DNA of 35,350 nucleotides from Deltaproteobacteria bacterium (GTDB lineage: Bacteria > Desulfobacterota > BSN033 > UBA1163). The position numbers and the translations under genes are program-made. The notes beneath the pieces were generated by a model. It was not told where the DNA came from. It was given only the letters and a program-made list of their open reading frames with translations, and searched no databases. Positions 21,806 through 30,199 of this stretch are shown piece after piece. Location of the stretch: assembly GCA_020059605.1 (NCBI GenBank), contig JAGVBT010000156.1:1-35350 (forward strand), given 5' to 3'. Every line of letters begins with the position of its first letter. Position 1 is the stretch's first letter.

Positions 21806-23334
21806 TCTCTTCCCCATTCCCCGTCCTGATCATCGTCGTCCCCCTGATCTCGGCCTTTCTCATCGTGATCGCGGGCTTGATCAAAAAGAGCCTGTGCTAT
21901 CCCCTGATGATCCTCAGCCTCTCCGCCTCCGTCCTCTCCTCCCTGGCCATTCTCAACGATGTCCTTTCTCACGGAACGGTCCATTACCGTCTCGGGGGCT
22001 GGCCCCCTCCGTGGGGGATCGAATATGTGATCGACCACCTCAATGCTTTTGTGGCTCTCATCGTCTCGGCCATCAGTCTTTTGATCGGCATCTCCGCGAA
22101 AAGGATGGTGGAGAGGGATTTTCCGGGAAAATCAGCCTATGTTTACTGTCTCTTTGTCCTCCAGGTAACCGGACTCCTGGGGATCGTCGTTACAGGCGAT
22201 GTGTTTAATCTTTATGTCTTTCTGGAAATCGCCTCGATCGCAGGCTATGCCCTCATCGCCATCGGCGAGGACGGCGCACCCTTTGCAAGCTTCAACTACA
22301 TGATCTACGGAACAATCGGAGCCTGCTTCTACCTCCTCGGCGTGGGTTACCTGTATATCGTTACCGGGTCCCTCAACATGGCCGATCTTTCTAAACTTCT
22401 GCCCGGTCTCCAATCTTCCAAGGTCGTGCTCATGGCCTTTGCCTTCCTCATGGTCGGAATCGCCGTCAAGATGGCTCTCTTTCCCCTCCATGTCTGGCTT
22501 CCCGACGCTTACACCTACGCTCCCTCTCCCGTCAGTGCCCTCGTGGCTCCGCTGACCACGAAGGTGGGGGCCTATGTCATGATCAGGATCCTGTTGACCG
22601 TCTTCCCCCCATCCTTCTTCATTGAGACGGTCCCGGCAGCCCTGCTCCTCCGCTGGCTCGGTGGCTTTGCAGTCCTCTTCGGTTGCATCTTCGCCCTGGC
22701 CCAGACCGATTTCAAGAGAATGCTCGGCTATGTCCTGATCGCAGAGATCGGATACATTGCCCTGGGCATCGGTTTTGGAAACCGAAACGGCCTGACCGGA
22801 TCCATCCTCCACATCCTTAACGATGGGCTGATGATGGCCAGCCTCTTTTTAATCGTGGGGGCGATCACCTACAAGGGAGGACCGCGGAAGATGGCCCGCT
22901 TTACCGGACTTCACGGGAAGATGCCCCTCACCATGGCGGCCTTTGTTGTTTCGGCTTTATCCGTGGTCGGAATTCCGCCGACCTGTGGTTTTTTCAGCAA
23001 ATGGTATCTCGTCCTCGGAGGAATTGATTCGAAGCAGTGGCTCTTTGTCGCCGTTCTGCTGGCGAGCAGCCTGCTCAATGCCATTCTCTTTTTCAGGGTG
23101 ATCGAAAAGGCTTACTTCGAACCTTCAATGGATGAACAAGGGGTTGACCGCAAGGCGCTCAACCCTACCGGAGGGCAGCAAAACATTCTTTCGAATAAGG
23201 TAAAGATCGACGAGGCGCCGCTGACGATCCTCATTCCGATCCTGATCATGGCCGCAGGAGTCCTGAGCGTGGGGCTTTTGAGCGGCCGGATCGTCTCCGG
23301 GATCATCCGTTTTGCCATCCCGGCTCATTTTTAA
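21802..23334 (+). CDS. mrpD: Mrp antiporter subunit D (first NuoM/N-type subunit, MbhH-like)
   Basis: 510-aa polytopic proton-translocating subunit related to NuoL/M/N. Key residues expected of a pumping subunit are present: the TM5 Glu in VFLEIASIAGYAL, the TM7 Lys in AVKMALFPLHVWLPDAY and the following Lys in LTTKVGAY. About 14 hydrophobic segments. A short hydrophilic insert (near 440-465) precedes the last helices. It is the eighth gene of the run and completes the E-F-G-DUF4040-MbhE-B-C-D order. A 16-nt gap separates it from the second D-type gene. Confidence 0.93.
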   Translation: MISSPFPVLIIVVPLISAFLIVIAGLIKKSLCYPLMILSLSASVLSSLAILNDVLSHGTVHYRLGGWPPPWGIEYVIDHLNAFVALIVSAISLLIGISAKRMVERDFPGKSAYVYCLFVLQVTGLLGIVVTGDVFNLYVFLEIASIAGYALIAIGEDGAPFASFNYMIYGTIGACFYLLGVGYLYIVTGSLNMADLSKLLPGLQSSKVVLMAFAFLMVGIAVKMALFPLHVWLPDAYTYAPSPVSALVAPLTTKVGAYVMIRILLTVFPPSFFIETVPAALLLRWLGGFAVLFGCIFALAQTDFKRMLGYVLIAEIGYIALGIGFGNRNGLTGSILHILNDGLMMASLFLIVGAITYKGGPRKMARFTGLHGKMPLTMAAFVVSALSVVGIPPTCGFFSKWYLVLGGIDSKQWLFVAVLLASSLLNAILFFRVIEKAYFEPSMDEQGVDRKALNPTGGQQNILSNKVKIDEAPLTILIPILIMAAGVLSVGLLSGRIVSGIIRFAIPAHF

Positions 23335-23350
23335 AGGATAGGAGTCCGAT

Positions 23351-24844
23351 TTGGAAGTCGTCACCTCTTTTAAACCTCTTTTAGCCCTTAGCGTTTCTGC
23401 CATTGCGGCCCTGCTCATCCTTTTGACCGGAGAGAGGCGAAGGAACCTGAGGGAGGGATGGACCTTCGCCGCCGCTCTGGTCAAATTCTTTATTGTGGTT
23501 TCAATGATCCCTGCCGTGCTCGACGGAAAGGTGATCGAGTGTTCTTTGGTTCAACTCTTTCCCGGAGTCTCTCTTCAATTCAGGGTCGATGCCTTCGGAC
23601 TTTTCTTTGCAACCCTTGCGTCCTTCCTCTGGATGGCCACCTCCGCCTATTCCATCGGCTATATGAGGGGCCTTCGGTCTCATGCCCAGACGAGATTCTT
23701 CTTCTGCTTCGCCTTTGCCCTTCACGGGGCGCTGGGCATTGCCTTCGCCGGCAACCTCTTCACCCTCTTCATCTTCTACGAGATACTGACCGTTTCGACC
23801 TTTCCCCTCGTCGCCCACAAGGAGACAGGCGAGGCGATCTCAGGGGGAAGAAAATACCTGGCCTATCTCCTCAGCGGAGCAGCGCTGGTTATTTTCTCCA
23901 TGGGAGTTACTTACTCTCTGACCGGCACGCTCGACTTTAAAAGCGGCGGATTTCTCCAGGGCCACGGGTCCGATGGGTTGCTCCGCGTTCTCTTCGCCGC
24001 CTTCATCCTGGGTTTCGGAACAAAAGCGGCCCTCATGCCCCTCCACGAATGGCTCCCCACGGCCATGGTCGCTCCCACCCCGGTTTCTGCGCTGCTTCAT
24101 GCCGTGGCCGTGGTTAAGGCGGGCGTCTTCTGCGTCCTTCGGGTCATCCTCTATGTCTTCGGCCCGGACCTCCTTTCCGGGTTGCATCTGGGAATCGTCC
24201 TGGCCTCCTTTGCCTCTTTGACCGTGCTTCTCTCGGGAATGCTCGCCCTGGCCCAGGATAACCTCAAGAGGAGGCTCGCTTTCTCAACGATCAACAACCT
24301 GGCCATCATTATTCTGGGGGCCTCCTTGCTCTCCCCGAGCGCAATCACCGGCGGGATCTTCCACATCGCGGCCCACGGCTTTATGAAGATCACCCTCTTC
24401 TTTGCGGCCGGGGCAATCTATGTCAAGACCCATTTGGAGAAAGTGAGCGAACTGGACGGCATTGGAAAGTCCATGCCCATCACCATGGCCTCCTTTGCCG
24501 TAGCCGCTCTCGGCATCGCAGGAATTCCCCCCATGGCGGGGTTCATCAGTAAATGGTATCTCTGCCTCGGTTCCCTGGAGGCCGGACAAATCGTCTTTCT
24601 CTTCGTCTTGCTTGGAAGCGCCCTGCTCGACATTGCCTACTTCGGGCCCATCATCTACCATTCCTTCTTCAAGAAGCCCGTGGGGAGGCAACATTGCGGC
24701 CTGGATGAGGCATCGCTCTGGATGGTCATCCCGATCGCCGCCTGCGCGGCGTTGTCCATCCTTTTTGGAATATTTCCGAACGCTTTCGTTCATTTTTTCG
24801 ATATCGCAAGCCTTGTTGCAAAGAGCGCGCTGGGAACGAACTGA
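23351..24844 (+). CDS. Second NuoL/M/N-type antiporter subunit
   Basis: 497-aa polytopic protein of the proton_antipo_M family, clearly different from the first D-type subunit. It keeps the TM5 Glu (IFYEILTVSTFPL), the TM7 Lys (FGTKAALMPLHEWLPTAM) and the next-helix Lys (AVVKAGVF). The segment APTPVSALLHA is closer to NuoL/MrpA than to MrpD. TTG start at 23351 with GGAG 6 nt upstream. It may replace the missing N-terminal antiporter half of MrpA, whose C-terminal parts are encoded separately upstream; that is inference. Confidence 0.9.
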   Translation: MEVVTSFKPLLALSVSAIAALLILLTGERRRNLREGWTFAAALVKFFIVVSMIPAVLDGKVIECSLVQLFPGVSLQFRVDAFGLFFATLASFLWMATSAYSIGYMRGLRSHAQTRFFFCFAFALHGALGIAFAGNLFTLFIFYEILTVSTFPLVAHKETGEAISGGRKYLAYLLSGAALVIFSMGVTYSLTGTLDFKSGGFLQGHGSDGLLRVLFAAFILGFGTKAALMPLHEWLPTAMVAPTPVSALLHAVAVVKAGVFCVLRVILYVFGPDLLSGLHLGIVLASFASLTVLLSGMLALAQDNLKRRLAFSTINNLAIIILGASLLSPSAITGGIFHIAAHGFMKITLFFAAGAIYVKTHLEKVSELDGIGKSMPITMASFAVAALGIAGIPPMAGFISKWYLCLGSLEAGQIVFLFVLLGSALLDIAYFGPIIYHSFFKKPVGRQHCGLDEASLWMVIPIAACAALSILFGIFPNAFVHFFDIASLVAKSALGTN

Positions 24845-24845
24845 C

Positions 24846-25055
24846 ATGGAAAAAACGCTTCGGGCCATTTTCTTCATCCTTGCGGGTCTCTCGGTCCCGA
24901 TTGGATTCTTCGTGGACCATCACCCTGCTCTTTTCTGGTGGCACAGTATCCCATCACTCGATGCGGCCGTCGGAGGGTTGGGAACAGTTCTGCTGATGAT
25001 GATCATCAAGCGGATCGCCTCCTTTGCCTCCAAAAAGGAGGACTTCTATGATTAA
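24846..25055 (+). CDS. small membrane protein of the antiporter operon
   Basis: 69-aa protein I cannot assign to a named family. Two hydrophobic helices (about 8-22 and 36-54) are joined by a short loop rich in His and Trp (DHHPALFWWHSIP), with a basic stretch and the acidic end KKEDFYD. ATG at 24846, one base after the previous stop; the Shine-Dalgarno is weak. It overlaps the third D-type gene by 8 nt, which has its AGGAGGA inside this gene. From memory, similar small proteins with a WW..IP...A..G core and a KEDYYD-like end accompany D-type antiporter genes in other anaerobes. A structural subunit is the likely role. Confidence 0.75.
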   Translation: MEKTLRAIFFILAGLSVPIGFFVDHHPALFWWHSIPSLDAAVGGLGTVLLMMIIKRIASFASKKEDFYD

Positions 25056-26766
25056 TCCCGTGCCGCCCGCCTTTATCTTCATCCTCGGGGCTTTCCTCGT
25101 CCCCTTTCTTAAGGGAAGACCCAAACAGGCCTACCTCCTGCTCCTGCCCCTTTTGGGGTTCATCGACCTCTTCCTTTTAACCATGGGAATCGAATGGGAG
25201 ATCCGTTTCTTAAGCTACGATCTCGTCCTCCTCAACGTGGACCGGCTCAGCCTAACCATGGGAATCATCTTCATCTCGGTCGGCCTCCTTGCCATCCTCT
25301 ACTCCCTCCGCGTGAAAGAGAATGGACAGCATGTGGCCGCCCTTCTTTACATGGGAAGCTCCCTCGGCGTGGTCTTTTCCGGCGATTACTTCAGCTTGTT
25401 CTTCTTCTGGGAGATCATGGCGGTCGCCTCCGCCTTCATTATCTGGTACCGCAAGGAGAAGCCCTCACTCGATGCCGGCTTCAGATATCTCCTGATGCAT
25501 ATCATCGGAGGGGGAGCTTTGCTCACGGGGATCATCCTGAAGGTTGTCTCCACCGGAACGATTGCCGTTGAGCCGTTGACCGCCGGCTTGGCCTCCACGC
25601 TGATCCTCGTCGGCTTTGGCTTGAATGCGGCCTTTCTTCCACTTCACACCTGGCTTCCCGATGCCTACCCGGAGGCCACGGTGACCGGAAGCATCTTTCT
25701 CTCCGTCTTTACGACAAAGACAGGAGTCTATGCCCTGGCGAGGTCTTTCTCCGGAAACGAACTGGTCGCTTATATGGGCGGGGCGATGGCCCTTTTCGGA
25801 GTGATCTACGCCTTGCTTCAGAATGACACCCGCCGGTTGATCTCCTACCATATCATCAGCCAGGTGGGTTATATGGCGGCGGGCATCGGCGTGGGAACGG
25901 CGTTGAGCATCAATGGCGGAGTGGCCCACCTCGCCAATAATCTCCTCTATAAGACGCTTCTCTTCATGGGCATGGGTTCCGTGATCCATATGACGGGGAA
26001 AAGAAGATTAACGGAACTGGGCGGCCTTGCAGGGAAGATGCCGATCACCTGTATTACCTGCGTGATCGCCTCGCTCTCGATCTCCGGGGCGCCGGGGTTC
26101 AATGGATTTGTGAGCAAGGGCATGCTCCTCTCCTCCATGGCAGAGTCCGGCCGCCCCCTGCTCGAATGGATGCTGAGACTCGCCTCCGTGGGGACGTTTC
26201 TCTCCTTTACCAAGCTCTGCTACTTCACCTTCTTTTCAAAAAACGACAGAATCCAGGCCAGGGAGGCCCCTCTCAATATGACGCTCCCCATGGTTACCAT
26301 TGCCTTGCTCTGTCTTCTGACAGGAATCTACCCGGGCCTCCTCTTCTCCATTCTTCCCCATGCTCCGGCCGGATACCATGCCTATACGCCCTCCCACATC
26401 ATCGGGGTCCTTCAACTCTTCCTCTGGGCGGGTTCTGTTTTTATTCTGGCAAGAGGCGCCTTTTCACCCCATTCCTGGATTATTCTCGATTTCGACTATT
26501 TCTACAGGAGAGGCTTTCAATGGGTGGGCGGGTTCTTCACGGGTCCGTTAAATGAGTGGCGGCTACGGATACAGTCGTGGTCTTCAAGCGGGGTGAATCA
26601 TCTTGCCCTCCTGAGCCGAAACCCTCTCGGCCTCCTGGAGATGACCGCGGATGGCAAGCTCAGGGCTTACGATGAAAACTTCTATCGAAAACCGATGGGG
26701 CTTGGCGTCCTCCTCGCCATTCTCCTGCTCTTCCTCTATAGCCTGATCTATCTGATCAGTTCCTGA
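25048..26766 (+). CDS. Third NuoL/M/N-type antiporter subunit, TM7 Lys replaced by Asn
   Basis: 572-aa polytopic protein of the same superfamily with an extended C-terminus (amphipathic stretch near 480-545 and a final helix). The TM5 Glu is present (FFFWEIMAVASAF) and a Lys is present in the next conserved helix (FTTKTGVYAL). But the block that normally reads GxKAAxxPLHxWLP is GLNAAFLPLHTWLP, with Asn in place of the TM7 lysine that is central to proton translocation in NuoL/M/N. Start at the ATG at 25048 with AGGAGGA (from 25036) 5-6 nt upstream, overlapping the small-protein gene by 8 nt. It ends 4 bp from the convergent AMMECR1 gene, so there is no room for a terminator. Confidence 0.9.
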   Translation: MINPVPPAFIFILGAFLVPFLKGRPKQAYLLLLPLLGFIDLFLLTMGIEWEIRFLSYDLVLLNVDRLSLTMGIIFISVGLLAILYSLRVKENGQHVAALLYMGSSLGVVFSGDYFSLFFFWEIMAVASAFIIWYRKEKPSLDAGFRYLLMHIIGGGALLTGIILKVVSTGTIAVEPLTAGLASTLILVGFGLNAAFLPLHTWLPDAYPEATVTGSIFLSVFTTKTGVYALARSFSGNELVAYMGGAMALFGVIYALLQNDTRRLISYHIISQVGYMAAGIGVGTALSINGGVAHLANNLLYKTLLFMGMGSVIHMTGKRRLTELGGLAGKMPITCITCVIASLSISGAPGFNGFVSKGMLLSSMAESGRPLLEWMLRLASVGTFLSFTKLCYFTFFSKNDRIQAREAPLNMTLPMVTIALLCLLTGIYPGLLFSILPHAPAGYHAYTPSHIIGVLQLFLWAGSVFILARGAFSPHSWIILDFDYFYRRGFQWVGGFFTGPLNEWRLRIQSWSSSGVNHLALLSRNPLGLLEMTADGKLRAYDENFYRKPMGLGVLLAILLLFLYSLIYLISS

Positions 26767-26770
26767 GTTT

Positions 26771-27337
26771 TTAAAAAATGTCCGCGGAGAAAATATATAT
26801 TTCTGTCTCCCTATCCTTCCAAGCATCGCAAGCAAGACCCGCCTTCTGGCAGGTATGCTCAAGGAAGGTCTTCCGGTCCCATCCATACTCCGCGGCCACC
26901 TGGGGTAGAAGAAGGCCGGAGCACCATCCCTTTTTGACATAGATCCCGTGCCTTCCCACCTCGATCTCATCGACATCGGCGATCCTCTTCAATGGGGTAA
27001 GCACCGAGATCTCGATGTCGAGATCCTCCAGTTCCTTCTCCGTTACCGGGTTGAAACGCGGGTCCTGGAAGGCGGCCGCCGCTGCCATCTCTTCGATCGT
27101 CTTATGGAGCGGCCCCCTCCCCTCGATATATCCAATGCATCCCCTCAATTGGCCCTTCTTATGGAGAGAGACGAAGGCCCCCCGATGCTCCTCCAATACC
27201 GGAGAATCGATGTCCAATGCGGGAACAGGCTTTTTCTTTGCCTGATGTTCAATCACCGTCTTTGCGATCTGGCGGAGCGTTTCCTTTTCACTCTCGCTCA
27301 AACCCAGGTCAATGCCAATCCTCTTTTCTCCCTTCAT
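26771..27337 (-). CDS. amrA: AMMECR1-domain protein (AmmeMemoRadiSam system protein A)
   Basis: 188-aa single-domain AMMECR1 protein. The signature LRGCIGYIEG (69-78) is intact, and FQDPRFNPVTEKELEDLDIE is the usual following block. Biochemical role is unknown; family members often neighbour Memo-like and radical-SAM genes (AmmeMemoRadiSam), but neither partner is in this window. ATG at 27337. It follows dtd by 60 nt on the same strand. Confidence 0.9.
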   Translation of the reverse strand: MKGEKRIGIDLGLSESEKETLRQIAKTVIEHQAKKKPVPALDIDSPVLEEHRGAFVSLHKKGQLRGCIGYIEGRGPLHKTIEEMAAAAAFQDPRFNPVTEKELEDLDIEISVLTPLKRIADVDEIEVGRHGIYVKKGWCSGLLLPQVAAEYGWDRKTFLEHTCQKAGLACDAWKDRETEIYIFSADIF

Positions 27338-27397
27338 CTTCTACACCTTTTCCACGGACCTCATATCCGTTTGCCCCGCCAGAAGATAGAGGGTTCT

Positions 27398-27844
27398 CTA
27401 ACGGGATTTGCTGTCCAGAAGGAGCGTCACCGGCCCATCATTGACGAGGCGAACCTCCATCCTGGCCTGGAACTCACCGGTCTGGACGGGAATATCGCCT
27501 TCCCTCAGCAGCGCAATGAATTGTTCGTAAAGAGACTTTGCCGGGGCGGGTTCTTCAGCTTCTGTGAAGGAAGGCCTTCTTCCCTTCCGGCAGTCGGCAT
27601 AAAGGGTGAACTGGGAGACCACAAGCATCTCCCCGTTGATTTCCCTTAAAGAGAGATTAAACTTACCGGAATCATCTTCAAAGATTCTGAGGTCGGGTAT
27701 TTTTGAAGCGAGGTGGGAGAGGTCTTTCTCATCGTCACCCCTGGCGATCCCCACAAAGACGAGAAGACCCTTCCCGATTTTACCGGCCGCGCGTCCATCC
27801 ACCAGGACCTCGGCCGATTGAACTCTCTGGATGACAACCCTCAT
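27398..27844 (-). CDS. dtd: D-aminoacyl-tRNA deacylase
   Basis: Proofreading enzyme that hydrolyses D-aminoacyl-tRNA and mischarged Gly-tRNA(Ala). 148 aa, the normal length. The SQFTLYAD block (76-83), the RRPSFTEAE block (89-97) and the C-terminal [10 protein letters not shown] with the Gly-cisPro dipeptide are intact. ATG at 27844 with no Shine-Dalgarno; the upstream spacer is A+T-rich. Transcribed with the AMMECR1 gene downstream. Confidence 0.95.
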   Translation of the reverse strand: MRVVIQRVQSAEVLVDGRAAGKIGKGLLVFVGIARGDDEKDLSHLASKIPDLRIFEDDSGKFNLSLREINGEMLVVSQFTLYADCRKGRRPSFTEAEEPAPAKSLYEQFIALLREGDIPVQTGEFQARMEVRLVNDGPVTLLLDSKSR

Positions 27845-27922
27845 CTAAAAAACCACTGCAAAATGCAAATTGTAACTTAAAAATTGCAAATTATGGCAAG
27901 GCGTCGTTTTGAAATGCTAATT

Positions 27923-28069
27923 TTGATGGTCTCGTAAAAAGTCCTCAAAGTGGTCGTTGCGAGCGCAGCGAAGCAATCTCGTATTTTCTAAGTGCTTGAA
28001 TTCATGTGATTGCTTCGTCCCTACGCTCCTCGCAATGACAAGTGGTTGGACTTTTTACGAATTCATCAA
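27923..28069. repeat. 147-bp palindromic (MITE-like) intergenic element
   Basis: Terminal inverted repeats of 22 bp with 18 identities (27923-27944 and 28048-28069), including a perfect 12-bp core CGTAAAAAGTCC. Inside lies a second nested inverted repeat, TTGCGAGCGCAGCGAAGCAAT (approx. 27957-27977) against ATTGCTTCGTCCCTACGCTCC TCGCAA (approx. 28009-28035). There is no coding capacity. The termini and the GCGAAGCAATC core resemble short repeats I recall as frequent in deltaproteobacterial genomes. It sits between the fusA stop and dtd; the RNA could form a long stem at the end of the fusA message. Confidence 0.75.
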
Positions 28070-28102
28070 TTTTGCATTTTTCAATTTTCATTGATTTTCC
28101 GT

Positions 28103-30199
28103 TTAATTTTCCTTCTCTTTATCTTTTTTAGCCTGGGCGATGACTTTCTCGGCTAACTGGGCAGGCACCTCCTCGTAATGGGAGAATTCCATGGTAAACG
28201 TCCCTCTTCCGCCGGTTTTTGAGTTCAGATCCGGAGCATATTTGAGCATCTCGGCCATGGGGACATTGGCTTGGATCATCTGGTAATTCCCCCTGGAGTC
28301 GACTTTCAGCACCCTGCCCCGGCGGCTGTTCAGGTCGCCGATCACATCGCCGATGTTTTCGTCCGGAGCGGTAACCTCCACCTTCATGACCGGTTCGAGC
28401 AAAGCGGGGTTGGCCTCCTGCACCCCTTTCTTGAAGCACATGATCGCCGCCAGTTTAAAGGCCATTTCGGAGGAATCGACTTCATGGGACTTCCCATCAT
28501 AAAACCGGACCTTCACGTCGACGACGGGAAAGCCTGCCAGGACACCGCTCTGCATCGCTTCGGCAATCCCTTTTTCCACGGCAGGAACAAAATTCCTCGG
28601 GACGTTCATTCCCACAAGTCCATTCTCAAATTCGAAACCTGCGCCCCTCGGAAGGGAAGAGATATCAAAATGGACCTCTGCAAACTGGCCCCTGCCCCCC
28701 GTCTGTTTTTTATGGCGGTAGATGACACCCTGTTGCGATCCTCGAATTGTCTCCTTGTAGGGAACCTTGGGAGTGCTTAGATTTACCTCCACCCCGAACT
28801 TTCTCTTCAGTTTTTCGACGATCACCTCTACATGGGTCTGGCCGATTCCCGAAAGGAGGACCTGCCCGGTCTGCTCATCCCTGCCAACCATCATTGTCGG
28901 ATCTTCCTCATGAATCCTGGCCAGAGAGGCGGTGATCTTTTCCTCATCCCCTTTGCTCTTGGGGGTGAGGGCATAGGAAATCATGGGCAGTGGGAGTTTC
29001 GTTTCCTCGAAAACGATGGGGTTCTTCTCTTCACTGAAGGTGTCGCCGGTGGTCGTCTCTTTCAATTTCGCCACCGCGGCGATGTCTCCCAGGCCTGCAA
29101 ACCCCACGGGTTTCTGCTTTTTTCCCTCCAGCAGGAAGATCTGGCCGATCCTTTCTTTTACGTCTTTCCTCGCATTATAAATGTTCGAATCCGCATTGAG
29201 GCTTCCCGAGTAGACCCGGAAGAGGCTTAATTTCCCTGCAAAGGGATCGGCGATCGTCTTGAAGACAAAGGCCGAAAGAGGACCATCCTCCTTTGGTTCG
29301 ATTGAGACTGCCTCCCCGGTCTTCAGATTCTTTCCTTGGCCTTTCCCGATCTCCTGGGGTGAGGGAAAACACCGGATGACCAGGCCGAGTAAAGGTTGGA
29401 TCCCGATGTTCTGGATGGACGAGCCACAGGCCGCCGGCACCAGCCTTCTCTCCATCGCTCCCTTCCGGAGGCAACGGAGGATCTCCTCGTTGGAAACCTC
29501 CCCCGATTCCAAATATTTTTCCATCAGCTGATCGTCCATCTCCACAACCGCCTCGACCATCTTTTCGCGGAGCCGGTCCACCTCTTCCTTTAATTCGGCC
29601 GGAACTTCTTTCAGATCGAACTGCCCGCTCCCATCCTCCCGGTAAAGGTAGGCCTTCTTCTCAATCAGGTCGACTACCCCCTTGAAACTCTTCTCTCCCC
29701 CGATTGGGATCTGAACCGGGACCGCAGGCTGGGAAGGAAAGCTTTTTTTCACATTCTCCACAACTTTGAGGAAATCCGCCCGCTCCATATCCATCTTGTT
29801 CACAAAGAGGATCCGGGGAACTTGAAACTCATTTGCATATCCCCATACCGCCTCGGTCTGGACTTTCACCTCGGAATTTCCCCCCACGACGATGATTGCC
29901 CCGTCTACAACCCTCATCGATGCCTTGGCCTCGGCGATGAAGTTCGCATATCCCGGCGTATCGATTAGGTAAAACCGGTGCTTATCCCATTCGAAATGGG
30001 CAAGGGAAGCGCTGATGCTGATCTTCCGGTTGATCTCTTCCGGTTCAAAATCCATTAAAGAGGAACCATCATCCACCCGTCCCAGGCGGGTATTTTCCCC
30101 CGTATCAAAGAGGATGGCTTCGACCAGGGAGGTTTTCCCCTCCCCGCCATGTCCAAAGGTTCCGATGTTCCGGATGTGGTTCGGTTCAAATCGTTTCAT
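28103..30199 (-). CDS. fusA: Elongation factor G paralogue (EF-G2-like), Tyr at catalytic His
   Basis: 698-aa translational GTPase with EF-G domains in order: G (with G1 GHGGEGKT at 16-23, G3 DTPGY at 80-84, G4 NKMD at 134-137), domain II, III, IV (with SHEVDSSEMAF) and V. Compared with housekeeping EF-G, the P-loop lacks the GHIDAGKT form, switch I reads PEEINRKISI instead of the ERGITI type, and Tyr84 replaces the switch II histidine used for ribosome-stimulated GTP hydrolysis. These are traits of the EF-G2 branch, so this is probably not the main EF-G. No rps12/rps7/tuf neighbours are present. ATG at 30199 with AAGGAG 5 nt upstream. Transcribed divergently from the FecR gene. Confidence 0.9.
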   Translation of the reverse strand: MKRFEPNHIRNIGTFGHGGEGKTSLVEAILFDTGENTRLGRVDDGSSLMDFEPEEINRKISISASLAHFEWDKHRFYLIDTPGYANFIAEAKASMRVVDGAIIVVGGNSEVKVQTEAVWGYANEFQVPRILFVNKMDMERADFLKVVENVKKSFPSQPAVPVQIPIGGEKSFKGVVDLIEKKAYLYREDGSGQFDLKEVPAELKEEVDRLREKMVEAVVEMDDQLMEKYLESGEVSNEEILRCLRKGAMERRLVPAACGSSIQNIGIQPLLGLVIRCFPSPQEIGKGQGKNLKTGEAVSIEPKEDGPLSAFVFKTIADPFAGKLSLFRVYSGSLNADSNIYNARKDVKERIGQIFLLEGKKQKPVGFAGLGDIAAVAKLKETTTGDTFSEEKNPIVFEETKLPLPMISYALTPKSKGDEEKITASLARIHEEDPTMMVGRDEQTGQVLLSGIGQTHVEVIVEKLKRKFGVEVNLSTPKVPYKETIRGSQQGVIYRHKKQTGGRGQFAEVHFDISSLPRGAGFEFENGLVGMNVPRNFVPAVEKGIAEAMQSGVLAGFPVVDVKVRFYDGKSHEVDSSEMAFKLAAIMCFKKGVQEANPALLEPVMKVEVTAPDENIGDVIGDLNSRRGRVLKVDSRGNYQMIQANVPMAEMLKYAPDLNSKTGGRGTFTMEFSHYEEVPAQLAEKVIAQAKKDKEKEN

